The notes: generated by a model not told the origin, from the sequence alone. A DNA stretch of 63,110 nucleotides from Dyella silvatica (GCF_026283955.1 NZ_JAPDPE010000013.1:1-63110), one strand, 5' to 3'. Shown: positions 1 through 7,976, counted from the first letter of the stretch. Translations and numbers: made by a program.

Positions 1-1
1 C

Positions 2-439
2 ATGCGACAACAGACTGCTGCCCTACGCAACAAGGCGACCTCGTTACGTGCCCAGCTCGCTCAGATCAACGACCAATTGCGCATCCAGCAGCATCAAGTC
101 ACCAGCGCGCAGGATCTCCTGGATCGCATCAGACCACTCACCGCCCAGGGGTATGTCTCGATCCTGCAGGTGAAACAACAAGAAGCCGCCGCCTTGCAGG
201 CCCAGGCCCAGTACAAGACGCTGATGCGACAGCAGCTAGAGCTGCGTCAGCAAGGGCAAGCCACCCAGCAGGCATTGGCACAGCTACCACTGGATGCGGC
301 CACCCAGCGCAACGGCATCGAGCGTCAATTGTCTGCCGTCAGCCAATCGATGGCGCAGAATGAAATGCAACGTGCGGTGATCTTTCGCGCCCAGCGGGAC
401 GGCATGTTTGATGAAAATTATGTAGGCAACACTCCGTAA
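2..439 (+). CDS. HlyD-family secretion adaptor, partial and C-terminally truncated
   Basis: The protein is almost entirely heptad-like Gln/Ala/Leu sequence, with a turn near residues 45-60 (LTAQGYVS). This matches the antiparallel coiled-coil hairpin of HlyD/CvaA-type membrane fusion proteins, which bridge an inner-membrane ABC transporter to an outer-membrane channel. The hairpin is followed by VIFRAQRDGMF, which resembles the strand that re-enters the lipoyl domain (usually RAPxDGxV). Reading then breaks into an AT-rich tail and stops 12 residues later. The second lipoyl half and the beta-barrel are therefore missing. The start lies at the window edge, so the N-terminal half may be upstream. 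Base composition becomes AT-rich from about position 400, consistent with a recombination junction. It is probably a decayed gene; the alternative is a naturally short adaptor. Confidence 0.6.
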   Translation: MRQQTAALRNKATSLRAQLAQINDQLRIQQHQVTSAQDLLDRIRPLTAQGYVSILQVKQQEAAALQAQAQYKTLMRQQLELRQQGQATQQALAQLPLDAATQRNGIERQLSAVSQSMAQNEMQRAVIFRAQRDGMFDENYVGNTP

Positions 440-451
440 GTCGAGATTATT

Positions 452-763
452 ATGGATGATGAAAATAATAATTATGCACCCATCTTGCGCCTGATTGTTT
501 TATCAACATGCCTTATTACTGGATGCGCTTCAAATAACAGTCGCCTTGACAATTACCTTTCAAATCAAGCGACGGGCGAATGTGATCGCTATGCTTTCGA
601 TGGTAATGGCGGCTTCAAACAAAACTTTTTATCCGGTGTCGATCATGGCCTGCGACCCAGTAAATCGAGGCATGAGTATGGACATCCTGACGGCAATGTA
701 GTGACCACAACGCCATCTCCACCACAACCCACATGCCGGCCTCCCAGCAGGCGTCCGGAGTAG
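452..763 (+). CDS. Small putative lipoprotein in an AT-rich patch
   Basis: This reading frame of 103 codons has a hydrophobic N-terminal stretch (ILRLIVLSTCLITGC) ending in a lipobox-like LITGC. A lipid-anchored periplasmic or outer-membrane protein is therefore possible. The first half uses AT-rich codons (many AAT, TTT and TTA) unlike the surrounding genes, while the C-terminal third turns Pro/Arg/Thr-rich and looks like read-through into native GC-rich DNA. The ribosome-binding site upstream is poor. It follows the truncated adaptor by 12 nt. I recognise no family. It may be a remnant of transferred DNA rather than a working gene. Confidence 0.35.
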   Translation: MDDENNNYAPILRLIVLSTCLITGCASNNSRLDNYLSNQATGECDRYAFDGNGGFKQNFLSGVDHGLRPSKSRHEYGHPDGNVVTTTPSPPQPTCRPPSRRPE

Positions 764-1009
764 CGCAGTAGACATCATCGATGTCGCCAGTCTGAAGACT
801 TGGTAGATCCGGGCTTCAACTCATCGCCACACGGGGTATACCCATGCTGTTCGTCCCAGCTTGTCCGTAGCGTTTTTGCGTCTGCCTGCGCAGGCTTGGT
901 CGGCGGGTAAAACTGCCTGGCGTCATCAAGCTAGCCAAAACCCACAATCCATATAAGATGCGTCTCGCTCTTTTTTCGTTCCGTCAAAAACCATCGCCAT
1001 GGATAAGCT
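764..1009. other. Intergenic stretch with a weak promoter candidate
   Basis: No credible coding sequence is seen here. A 12-bp palindrome GCCTGCGCAGGC lies at 884-895. A TATAAG hexamer near 950 could be the -10 element for the secreted-protein gene that starts at 1010, but no convincing -35 was found at the right distance. Confidence 0.3.
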
Positions 1010-1399
1010 ATGAAGTCAGTACGTAATGTTTCGTCTGCCCTGAACAAGGCATGGACCCGCACCTTGTTGGGCACCATCATCGGCCTGGCCACCGTCGCAT
1101 CGGCGCATGCAGATGATATGTCATCGCGCATGACCAGCCAGTACGTCGACATGTGCGCCAATCAGTCGATCAATATGCCGCCGCCCTACGGCGAGGGAGA
1201 CCTCAAAGGAAACCCGAAACTGGCGTCTTACTGCGAATGTTTTGCCGGCAAATTTGCCCAGCGCGCGGCGGCCACGATACAGAATATGAATAGCGGCAAG
1301 CCCGATACGAGCTCGTTGCAGGATACCGTCAAGCAAGAGCGCGAGATGCGTAACAGCTGCCGGCAGCAGGTCGGCCTGCCACTGATCAAGTTCTCTTGA
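1010..1399 (+). CDS. Small secreted cysteine-containing protein, function unknown
   Basis: The protein has 129 residues. A basic n-region followed by TLLGTIIGLATVASAHA forms a Sec signal peptide with an AHA cleavage site near residue 34. The mature part has four cysteines, two in a CEC pair (YCECFAGKFAQ), and is predicted helical with no membrane segment, so a disulphide-stabilised periplasmic protein is likely. It overlaps the next gene by one base (TGATG), which suggests translational coupling and a shared role. I recognise no family. Confidence 0.6.
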   Translation: MKSVRNVSSALNKAWTRTLLGTIIGLATVASAHADDMSSRMTSQYVDMCANQSINMPPPYGEGDLKGNPKLASYCECFAGKFAQRAAATIQNMNSGKPDTSSLQDTVKQEREMRNSCRQQVGLPLIKFS

Positions 1400-1407
1400 T
1401 GATCGCC

Positions 1408-2187
1408 ATGAAGACTCCTATGCGCACCCTGCTTGCCCTTGCCTTGACCACTGTTTTGCCGCTGGCCGGATGGGCAGCAAGCCCGGCGGCACACGCCGTC
1501 GCGAATGCCTCGACGTCGCAAGACAGTGTCTATCTCGGTTACTACCAGGAAGACCCGGCCAGCAATCCCGAAGACCCGACCATGGGTTCGGTGTACCTGA
1601 ACCTGCCGGCGTCCGACAGTGAGTTCTCCGGCACCATGTACTTCACTTACCTTGGCTGCCAGAGCCATAACCTGGGTACCATCTCAGGCAGCAAAGCCGG
1701 AGCCTCGTTGAAAGGCAAGTGGAACGGCAGCATCGACGGCACCCAACAAGCCGGTACATTTACCGGCACCTATGCACCAGCGCAAAGTGCCTATGCCGGC
1801 ACGTTTACCGTTGACGGTGGCAAGCAGTACATCGACATCCCCTCTTGTATCAGCTACTACATTGCACCCAAGGGCACCTTTGAGTTGTTCGCCGTCGGCA
1901 AGAACGTGCCCAGCAATTTCTCTGTGTCGATGACCGGCAACACGGTCAGCTGGAGCCCACCCAGCGGCGCCATAATGACTCTGGTCTACGTGCTTGATCC
2001 GGCCGTCGCCAGCAGCGGTCATGGCAATGCCACCGTGTGGCAGACCCTGGTCATGGGCCCGCAAGGTACGGCAAACCTGAGCGAAGCCGGCCTGGTAAGC
2101 GGGCATACATACGTGGTCGCCGTCGGCGCATCGGATAGCCGCTTTCATCGGCTGAGCTTTGCCAGTAGCCGGTTCACCGCCCCCTGA
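1408..2187 (+). CDS. Secreted beta-rich protein, function unknown
   Basis: The ATG at 1408 is preferred because it gives a clean signal peptide (MKTPMRTLLALALTTVLPLAGWAAS). Starts at 1396 (TTG) and 1399 (ATG, overlapping the upstream stop) also exist. The mature protein of about 235 residues is Gly/Ser/Thr/Tyr-rich with alternating hydrophobic strands. One half carries repeated G-T-F-T/G-T-Y-type strands (roughly residues 75-140 of the ORF). The C-terminal part (WSPPSGA...YVVAVGASDS) looks like a fibronectin type III-like strand pattern. It is co-transcribed with the upstream small secreted protein and converges on gspK with a 5-bp gap. The function is not recognised. Confidence 0.6.
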   Translation: MKTPMRTLLALALTTVLPLAGWAASPAAHAVANASTSQDSVYLGYYQEDPASNPEDPTMGSVYLNLPASDSEFSGTMYFTYLGCQSHNLGTISGSKAGASLKGKWNGSIDGTQQAGTFTGTYAPAQSAYAGTFTVDGGKQYIDIPSCISYYIAPKGTFELFAVGKNVPSNFSVSMTGNTVSWSPPSGAIMTLVYVLDPAVASSGHGNATVWQTLVMGPQGTANLSEAGLVSGHTYVVAVGASDSRFHRLSFASSRFTAP

Positions 2188-2192
2188 GCGAG

Positions 2193-3110
2193 CTACCGCC
2201 CTACATCATCCTGCCAGCGCAGGATGGTGTAGGGAGTGCCGACTTTCTTTTGTCCAGGACGCAACGCGTCGAAACGCACCGTGACCTGCAACGCCGACCG
2301 CATGCCGTCGGCCGTACTGGCCGTGGCATAAATGGTTTTGACGTTACCGCCACGCCAGTTGCCGGCCGGCATGCCATTGGGCAATACCGGCGGCGGCGCA
2401 GGCGGCTGGGTTGCCTCACGCACCGCAATGAAGCGCTGCGCTTTATTCATGTCCATCCCCGGCAGCGCGGACAAGGCCAGCGCAGGCGCCAGCAAGGGCG
2501 TCGGCTGAGGGCGGCGCGACCACAGCGTAATGGCGGGCTCCACCTTCTGATAAATGGCCGGCGTCATGCCGAGCACAGCCTGTAAATCTTCCAGGCTGGC
2601 AAACTCCGCATAGCGCGGCCCATGGTTCAGACCGGCCTGCTTATAGCGCTGGTTGCCGTAAGTCTGATTGTTCAAGCGTTGCGCGTCGCGCGACTCGACC
2701 AGGTTGGCCACTAAAGCAGCCGCCGACCCGGCATCTACACCGGCAGCCTGAAAAAGGCCTTGCAGCACATCGGGTGTCGCAGTGTTCAGATCGACTTTAC
2801 CGGTTTCATCGCTGACACGAATTTGTATATCGGTGTCGTCGATGCGCAAGGTATAAAGACGTCCATCGGCGATCCAGAACGGACCCGTAGCAGGCTTGCC
2901 CAAGGCGCCGACGTTTTGCGCCGACTCGTAGATGGCCCGCATCACGCCCGCCTCGGCTAAGTATCGAACCTGCGTCTGCGCCAATTGATAACGCACCTGT
3001 GTAGCCTCAAGTCGCGACGCTGTCGCGTAGCCACCCAGAAGAATCGCCAGCAGCGTGCACGCCCACAACACTACCAGCAGCGCAACGCCACGCTGTTGGC
3101 GATAACGCAT
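2193..3110 (-). CDS. gspK: Type II secretion minor pseudopilin GspK
   Basis: GspK caps the tip of the type II secretion pseudopilus together with GspI and GspJ. The N-terminus MRYRQQRG followed by VALLVVLWACTLLAILLGG is a prepilin leader plus hydrophobic helix, with cleavage after the Gly expected from PilD/GspO. The body contains SDETGKVDLNTATPDVLQGLF and DLQAVLGMTPAIYQKV, typical of the helix-hairpin-like alpha domain that makes GspK larger than the other pseudopilins (about 305 residues here, normal size). The ATG at 3110 is chosen over a TTG at 3125 because it gives an 8-residue leader. The TTG would overlap the gspJ stop. It is the last gene of a three-gene minus-strand operon; no gspL, gspM or gspN follows. 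Confidence 0.88.
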   Translation of the reverse strand: MRYRQQRGVALLVVLWACTLLAILLGGYATASRLEATQVRYQLAQTQVRYLAEAGVMRAIYESAQNVGALGKPATGPFWIADGRLYTLRIDDTDIQIRVSDETGKVDLNTATPDVLQGLFQAAGVDAGSAAALVANLVESRDAQRLNNQTYGNQRYKQAGLNHGPRYAEFASLEDLQAVLGMTPAIYQKVEPAITLWSRRPQPTPLLAPALALSALPGMDMNKAQRFIAVREATQPPAPPPVLPNGMPAGNWRGGNVKTIYATASTADGMRSALQVTVRFDALRPGQKKVGTPYTILRWQDDVGR

Positions 3111-3121
3111 GGCGTAGACGT

Positions 3122-3892
3122 TCAATGCAGCCCCCTGCCATACAGCAGCGGCATGGCTATCGCACGCACGTTGATCGCGTTAGGCCCTTGCCGGATCGGA
3201 ATATCCATGCGCGGCCAGAACACACTGCTGTCATTGGGCGTGACCTCGATGCGCACCAGGCTAGGCAGTCGCATCGAAGGCCCCCAGGTTTCCGACCACT
3301 GCTCTGGCCGCTGATCCTCGGTGCTGCCGTAATAGCTGAAATGAACACTGCGAACTTGCGACACCAGAATCTCCGGATCACTACGCGTACCCGGCGCAAT
3401 ACCGTCTGCCGACAGCATCGAAAAACTCAGTTCCAGGCGGGCCTTGTTTTCACCTGCGTCGACAAAAGTCAACGTCTGCAGCTGCGGGCCCAGCTTGCCA
3501 AGATAGCCGGGCAACGGCGCCACAAAGCGTATCTCCTTGGCGCCACCGCTAAAGACAATCGGCTCGCCCTGCTTGCTCGCTTCCCACGGAATCGCCGAGG
3601 TCTGGGTCAGCTCGTGGCGAAGAAACTGCTGTGCCGATCGAACCTGATCCAGCTTCTCGATCACCGCCGTGCCCGATCGCACACTATGCGTCGCCGTGCT
3701 GATACCCGCGTAGACGCCGAGCAACAGCAAAGCCATCAAGGCCAGCGCCGCAAGTACTTCGAGCAAGCTGAAGCCGTTGCAAGAGCTAAAAGGGCAACGG
3801 GAAACGGGGAACGGGGAACAACAGCGCGCACCGCAAGGTCGAGCGACACGCGCCCATTTCCCCGTTCCCCGTTCCGCGTTCCCCGCTTTCAC
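3122..3892 (-). CDS. gspJ: Type II secretion minor pseudopilin GspJ with a repeat-encoded leader
   Basis: GspJ is recognised by the prepilin cleavage motif NG|FSLLEVLAALALMALLLLGVYAG, followed by the usual soluble domain with the Trp-rich C-terminal half (QWSETWGPSMRLPSLVRIEV) and an MPLLYGRGLH tail typical of the family. The reading frame opens with a GTG at 3892 that overlaps the gspI stop (GTGA), and no later in-frame ATG, GTG or TTG precedes the cleavage site. The leader is therefore about 40 residues, far longer than the 6-10 usual for pseudopilins. Most of it, including a Cys/Pro/Arg-rich segment, is translated from the inverted repeat at 3792-3886. Function depends on PilD still accepting this leader. 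Confidence 0.85.
   Translation of the reverse strand: MKAGNAERGTGKWARVARPCGARCCSPFPVSRCPFSSCNGFSLLEVLAALALMALLLLGVYAGISTATHSVRSGTAVIEKLDQVRSAQQFLRHELTQTSAIPWEASKQGEPIVFSGGAKEIRFVAPLPGYLGKLGPQLQTLTFVDAGENKARLELSFSMLSADGIAPGTRSDPEILVSQVRSVHFSYYGSTEDQRPEQWSETWGPSMRLPSLVRIEVTPNDSSVFWPRMDIPIRQGPNAINVRAIAMPLLYGRGLH
3792..3886. repeat. REP-like inverted repeat inside the gspJ 5' coding region
   Basis: Two arms of iterated GGGAAC units face each other. The left arm spans 3792-3819 and the right arm 3851-3886. The perfect 16-nt core AACGGGGAACGGGGAA lies at 3803-3818, and its reverse complement at 3858-3873, with about 39 nt between the cores. Iterated GGGAA(T/C) units of this kind are known as dispersed repeats in Xanthomonadales genomes. 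Here the element lies in frame at the gspI-gspJ junction and is translated as the GspJ leader. Confidence 0.8.
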
Positions 3893-4362
3893 TTAACCCT
3901 CAACGTGGTGAAGTGCGCCGAACGCTCACGCCGGCCATTACCCCACAACACATCGAGGTCCACCCGATAAAGTTGCATAGGCGTCGAGCCCACATCGGCA
4001 ACCGCGGACTCAGACACCCACGGGCTAACCTTCAAGCGCCAGCGATATTGCGCATCAAATTGCCCCTCACTCGAACCCTCGCGCAATGGCTCGATCACCG
4101 TCATGCCATCCAGTTTGGATTGCGCCCACAAGGCCGCCTTGCTGGCCTCCGCCGCATGTCCCGAAAGCGCCATAGAACCCCCGGCAACTTGCATCAAGGC
4201 GGTAAATGCAATCGCCAGCAGCAGGATCGCGGCAATCACCTCAAGCAAGCTGAAACCGCGAACGCGATGAAAGCGCGGGACAACCACCCGCAAACGGGAA
4301 GCACAGCGAAACCCGGCATGGCGCGGACATGTGCCATTGGCCTCATTGCTTCCCAGCCTCAT
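3889..4362 (-). CDS. gspI: Type II secretion minor pseudopilin GspI
   Basis: The motif VRG|FSLLEVIAAILLLAIAFTALMQVAGG is the prepilin peptidase site and helix of a GspI-type pseudopilin. The downstream segments AALWAQSKLDGM and YRVDLDVLWGNGRRERSAHFTTLRVK are typical of GspI. The ATG at 4362 has a good ribosome-binding site (CGAGGTGCTGGG before ATG) but gives a leader of about 36 residues. A GTG at 4287 would give a leader of ordinary length but has no visible Shine-Dalgarno sequence. It is the first gene of the gspI-J-K operon. The usual gspG and gspH are not beside it, so the rest of the secretion system must be elsewhere, or the trio is an orphan. Confidence 0.85.
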   Translation of the reverse strand: MRLGSNEANGTCPRHAGFRCASRLRVVVPRFHRVRGFSLLEVIAAILLLAIAFTALMQVAGGSMALSGHAAEASKAALWAQSKLDGMTVIEPLREGSSEGQFDAQYRWRLKVSPWVSESAVADVGSTPMQLYRVDLDVLWGNGRRERSAHFTTLRVK

Positions 4363-4430
4363 CCCAGCACCTCGCAAACCATAACCGCAAATTCAACACT
4401 AACAACGTGACATCCGCTTGACGCAGATAG

Positions 4431-4465
4431 GCGAAAGGGAGGAGGCATAGCCCTCTCCCTTTCGC
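4431..4465 (-). terminator. Hairpin terminator after the downstream PstS-like gene
   Basis: The arms GCGAAAGGGAG and CTCCCTTTCGC form a strong stem with a short loop just past the stop codon of the PstS-like gene (minus strand). A nearly identical hairpin follows the neighbouring paralogue at 5878-5912, so the terminator was duplicated with the gene. Confidence 0.75.
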
Positions 4466-4489
4466 GCTCACTGACTTACTGGGCAGTGC

Positions 4490-5836
4490 TTAGTTAGCAA
4501 CGCAGGCGTTGATGCGAGCCTGGTTGGTCGCATAGGTGCTGGAAGTCAAATCGACGTTCAGGAAGGCCAGACCCGTGGTCGCAATCGAGTTATTACCAAT
4601 CGTGGTCACCGCATTGGTGATCGTCGAGTTGTACGGCGCACCAAGCAGCTTACGGATATTGGCAGCATCCGTGCCGTTGCCATTGCTGTTACCCAGCAAA
4701 TAGGAGACGGCAACGATCGGGTAACCCGAGCTCTGGATCGCGTAGGCCGAAGGCTGGACCAGCACAATGCAGCTGGTGCTGGGAGTCGGTGAAATGGCCG
4801 TAACGATGGCCTTACCAGTGGTTGCATCGGCGCCATTGATCACACTGTTATAAACCATGGAGCTGTTGCTGATCGTGACCGTGTTGCTCAGGTCGGCTGC
4901 CGGATCAAAACCGTTCACCGTCGCATACTGACCAAGCACGTTTAGCACATTGGCAGTCTCGGCATAAGCGATCGTTCCATCGGTGGCGAGAACCATATTG
5001 ACGACATTAGCGTTGCCGCTTTGGCCTATCCAGTTTGATGGAATGGTTGACTTATACAGCGAGATGACTTTGGTGAAAGCCTGATCGGTGACGAAGTGCA
5101 CGCTAGCGGTACCGCCGCACACTGCGGCCAAATGATTGCTGAAACCGAATGTAGTGCCGCTGTCATCCGAACGGTAAACCACATTGATCGGACCCGACAC
5201 GCCCACTGGTACGCCGGCTGCGGTCAATTGACTGTCGCCCCAGTCGATGATTTGACCGGAAAAGATTTTGCAAATCAGCGCATCGGTAAGGGCCAACGAG
5301 TCCACGTTGGCCTTGTTGAACTGAAGAGCAATGCTGCCCGCAAGAACCGGAAACTGGATCGGCTTGCTGCTCGGGCGATTGGTCGTGTAGTTGTTGTAGT
5401 CAGTGAACGACAGCGGTGAATCCGTGCCGACAAAGTTGGGCTGAGTCAGGTCAGTACGGCTAACCGCAGGGGCGCCGAAGCCGATTGGCGTCGGCGCGCC
5501 ATCCGGGCAGGCACTCTGTACGTTATAAACAATGGGGCCAGTAACGGTATGTACCGTCACACCAGCGAGAATATTCTTACCCGCGCCGCTGCCCGTCTGA
5601 CAGTACGAAGTCTGCGGGTTACCGGTCTGCGACGAGTAGACGGCGAGGAGCGAGCCAGTGACGGGGGTGATCTGACGATCCGTAACATCGCCAGCGTAGC
5701 CGAGTGCTGGCAATGTTGAACCGCCACCGACCAGGGTGGTGCCGGCATGAGCCGCCGAAGCCAGCGTGACCATGCCAAGAAGCATTGCACCCGCGAGTGC
5801 CTTCATACAGTTCTTACCCATATATCCGTAAGCCAT
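4490..5836 (-). CDS. PstS-like phosphate-type substrate-binding protein (copy 2)
   Basis: The protein is a secreted periplasmic-binding-protein fold of the PstS class. A signal peptide ends in ASAAHA, followed by the phosphate-loop-like start TTLVGGGSTLPA. Further motifs are GFGAPAVSRTDL, ALTDALICKIFSGQIIDWGDSQL and INVVYRSDDSGTTFGFSNHLAAVC, where the DSGTT segment matches the Asp/Ser/Gly/Thr phosphate ligands of PstS. The ATG at 5836 is preferred because GGAG sits six bases before it (frame also open to 5848). About four-fifths of residues match the adjacent copy at 5952-7286. No pstC, pstA or pstB lies nearby, so it may be a type II-secreted or free phosphate scavenger rather than an ABC importer subunit; that role is inference. 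The body carries several Cys residues, probably in disulphides. Confidence 0.85.
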   Translation of the reverse strand: MAYGYMGKNCMKALAGAMLLGMVTLASAAHAGTTLVGGGSTLPALGYAGDVTDRQITPVTGSLLAVYSSQTGNPQTSYCQTGSGAGKNILAGVTVHTVTGPIVYNVQSACPDGAPTPIGFGAPAVSRTDLTQPNFVGTDSPLSFTDYNNYTTNRPSSKPIQFPVLAGSIALQFNKANVDSLALTDALICKIFSGQIIDWGDSQLTAAGVPVGVSGPINVVYRSDDSGTTFGFSNHLAAVCGGTASVHFVTDQAFTKVISLYKSTIPSNWIGQSGNANVVNMVLATDGTIAYAETANVLNVLGQYATVNGFDPAADLSNTVTISNSSMVYNSVINGADATTGKAIVTAISPTPSTSCIVLVQPSAYAIQSSGYPIVAVSYLLGNSNGNGTDAANIRKLLGAPYNSTITNAVTTIGNNSIATTGLAFLNVDLTSSTYATNQARINACVAN

Positions 5837-5877
5837 GATGTACTCCATTGCAGAAATACTTCTGAAAACGCAGATAG

Positions 5878-5912
5878 GCGAAAGGGAGGAGGCATAGCCC
5901 CCTCCCTTTCGC
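5878..5912 (-). terminator. Hairpin terminator after the upstream PstS-like gene
   Basis: A 16-bp stem with one mismatch (GCGAAAGGGAGGAGGC, loop ATA, GCCCCCTCCCTTTCGC) is followed on the minus strand by a short T run. It is the sister of the hairpin at 4431-4465, and the flanking sequence ACGCAGATAG is also shared. Confidence 0.75.
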
Positions 5913-5951
5913 GCTTACTGACTTACTACTTACTGACTTGCCAGGTAATGC

Positions 5952-7286
5952 TTAGTTAGCAACGCAGGCGTTGACGCGAGCCTGGTTGGTCGCATAGGTG
6001 CTGGAGGTCAAATCGACGTTCAGGAAGGCCAGACCCGTCTGGTTAAGAGAGGTGTTGCCAATCGTGGTCACCGCATTGGTGATCGTCGAGTTGTACGGTG
6101 CACCAAGCAGCGTACGGACATTGGCGGCATCGGTGCCGTTGCCATTGCTGTTACCCAGCAAGTAGGACACGGCAACGATCGGGTAACCCGAGCTCTGGAT
6201 CGCGTAGGCCGAAGGCTGGACCAGCGCGATGCAGCTGGTGCTGGGGGCCGGCGAAATAGCCGAAACCACGGCTTTACCAGTGGTCGGATCGGCACCATTG
6301 ATCGCGCTGTTATAAACCACGGAGCTGCTGCTGATCGTGATTTTGTTGCTCAGATCGGCAACGGGATCAAAACCATTGACCGTGGCGAACTGCGCTGCCG
6401 CGTTGTTGACGTTGGCGGCCTCGGCGTAGCCGATCGCACCATCAAGACCCACGACGGTATTCACCACATTGGCGTTGCCACTCTGACCGTTCCAGTTGGT
6501 CGGAATGGTCGGCTTATACAGCGAAACCACCTTGGCGAAAGACTGGTCGGTGATGAAATGCAGGCTGGCCGTGCCACCGCATATCGAGGACAAGTGATTG
6601 CTGAATCCGAACGAGGTACCGCTGCCATCCGAACGGTAAACCACATTGATCGGGCCGGACACGCCAGCCGGCACACCGGCGGCAACCAATTGGCTGTCGC
6701 TCCAGTCGCTGATCTGGCCGGAGAAGATTTTGCAGACCAGGGCATCGGTCAGAGCCAACGAATTCACGTTAGCCTTGTTAAAGGTGATCGCCACCGCGCC
6801 AGCGACAGCCGGGAACTGAATCGGCTTGCTGCTCGGACGATTGGTCGTGTAGGTGCTGTAGTCGGTGAGCGACAACGGCGAATCCGCGCCAGCAAAATTT
6901 GGCTGGGTCAGGTCGGTACGGCTGACCGCGGGAGCGCCGAAACCGGTCGGCGTCGCGGCGCCATCCGGGCAGGCATTCTGTACGTTATAAACCACGGTGC
7001 CGACAGTCGCGCCAGCCAGGATGTTTTTACCAGCGCCGCTGCCCGTCTGGCAGTACGAAGTCTGCGGGTTGCCGGTCTGCGCCGAGTACACAGCGAGCAG
7101 CGAGCCCGCCACGGGGGTGATCTGACGATGCGTAACATCGCCACCGTAGCCGAGTGCCGGCAAGGTCGCGCCGCCACCGACCAGGGTGGTGCCGGCATGA
7201 GCTGCCGAAGCCAGCGTTACCATGCCAAGAAGCATTGCACCCGCGAGTGCTTTCATGCGGTTCTTACCCATATATCCGTAAGCCAT
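5952..7286 (-). CDS. PstS-like phosphate-type substrate-binding protein (copy 1)
   Basis: This is a paralogue of the protein encoded at 4490-5836, with the same signal peptide (ALAGAMLLGMVTLASAAHA), the same VGGGATLPALGYGGDV opening and the PstS-like ligand segment YRSDGSGTSFGFSNHL. The central DWSDSQL loop is also present. The ATG at 7286 follows GGGG by six bases and is chosen over the ATG at 7298. Copies differ by scattered substitutions and by a few residues near residue 100, which argues for an old duplication kept under selection. It is the promoter-proximal copy, with an AT-rich region (7300-7460) upstream. No convincing two-half Pho box was found there. Confidence 0.85.
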   Translation of the reverse strand: MAYGYMGKNRMKALAGAMLLGMVTLASAAHAGTTLVGGGATLPALGYGGDVTHRQITPVAGSLLAVYSAQTGNPQTSYCQTGSGAGKNILAGATVGTVVYNVQNACPDGAATPTGFGAPAVSRTDLTQPNFAGADSPLSLTDYSTYTTNRPSSKPIQFPAVAGAVAITFNKANVNSLALTDALVCKIFSGQISDWSDSQLVAAGVPAGVSGPINVVYRSDGSGTSFGFSNHLSSICGGTASLHFITDQSFAKVVSLYKPTIPTNWNGQSGNANVVNTVVGLDGAIGYAEAANVNNAAAQFATVNGFDPVADLSNKITISSSSVVYNSAINGADPTTGKAVVSAISPAPSTSCIALVQPSAYAIQSSGYPIVAVSYLLGNSNGNGTDAANVRTLLGAPYNSTITNAVTTIGNTSLNQTGLAFLNVDLTSSTYATNQARVNACVAN

Positions 7287-7562
7287 GATGTACCCCATTG
7301 CATAAATACCTCCGAATTGGAGGCTGAGGTAAATATGATCGACTCCGCTTACACCATGATTAAACTTATAAGACGAGTTATATGGATCGGCTGTGACATT
7401 CCGTATGATTATTTAACCTTTTCGCCGAACAATTAGAATTTCTAAATAAATTAAAATTTATATTTGCCTCGATGGGCATACATTTGATCCTGCGTGGCGC
7501 ATGGCGACAGCCACCAAACCAAACGCCTGATCACGTTCGAATCTCGTGATCCGAATCACTCA

Positions 7563-7976
7563 TCAAGGCAGCACTTGCTGTCCATCACGCAATTTGTGCA
7601 CAAGCACTTCACGCACGATAGACGCTACTTCCGCGTCTATTTTTGGCTGCGCCGACAGCTGAATCATGTCAGCATCGTCAAGCTCGCGCAGCACACTTCG
7701 AATCGCCGCCCTGCGCCCTTCGTTACACCATGTGTTAAGCACGGGTGGCAGGGTCGCAATAAACAGACCTGTCTTTTTCTCGCTTTCATCGCTACGGCGA
7801 TTAAGCCTCTGTTTTATAAGATAGGGGATGCGAGTGGGCAGCCTCTGATAATGTGAATCCATTAAGTCGGTTAATGCCTCTCTCGCGCATCGATCAATCA
7901 GCCTTTCGGCCAATCTCTCCTGTCTCGCGTCAAATAATTGGCGTAATGTTTCGGCAAGCGCATCCAGGCTGCTCAT
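7563..7976 (-). CDS. Hypothetical helical protein
   Basis: The gene encodes 137 residues. The start is well supported because GGAGG lies five bases before the ATG at 7976. The product is charged and predicted almost wholly helical (ALAETLRQLFDARQERLAERLIDRCAREAL at the N-terminus), with no signal peptide or membrane segment, so it is probably cytoplasmic. It lies in a slightly AT-rich island between the PstS-like pair and the giant exoprotein gene, in the same direction as both. I do not recognise the family. Confidence 0.6.
   Translation of the reverse strand: MSSLDALAETLRQLFDARQERLAERLIDRCAREALTDLMDSHYQRLPTRIPYLIKQRLNRRSDESEKKTGLFIATLPPVLNTWCNEGRRAAIRSVLRELDDADMIQLSAQPKIDAEVASIVREVLVHKLRDGQQVLP

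Noticed and set aside
7300-7450. Possible Pho box upstream of the PstS-like gene
   Set aside because: A single TGTCACAG-like half-site is present on the minus strand, but the second half-site at the required 11-bp spacing is missing.
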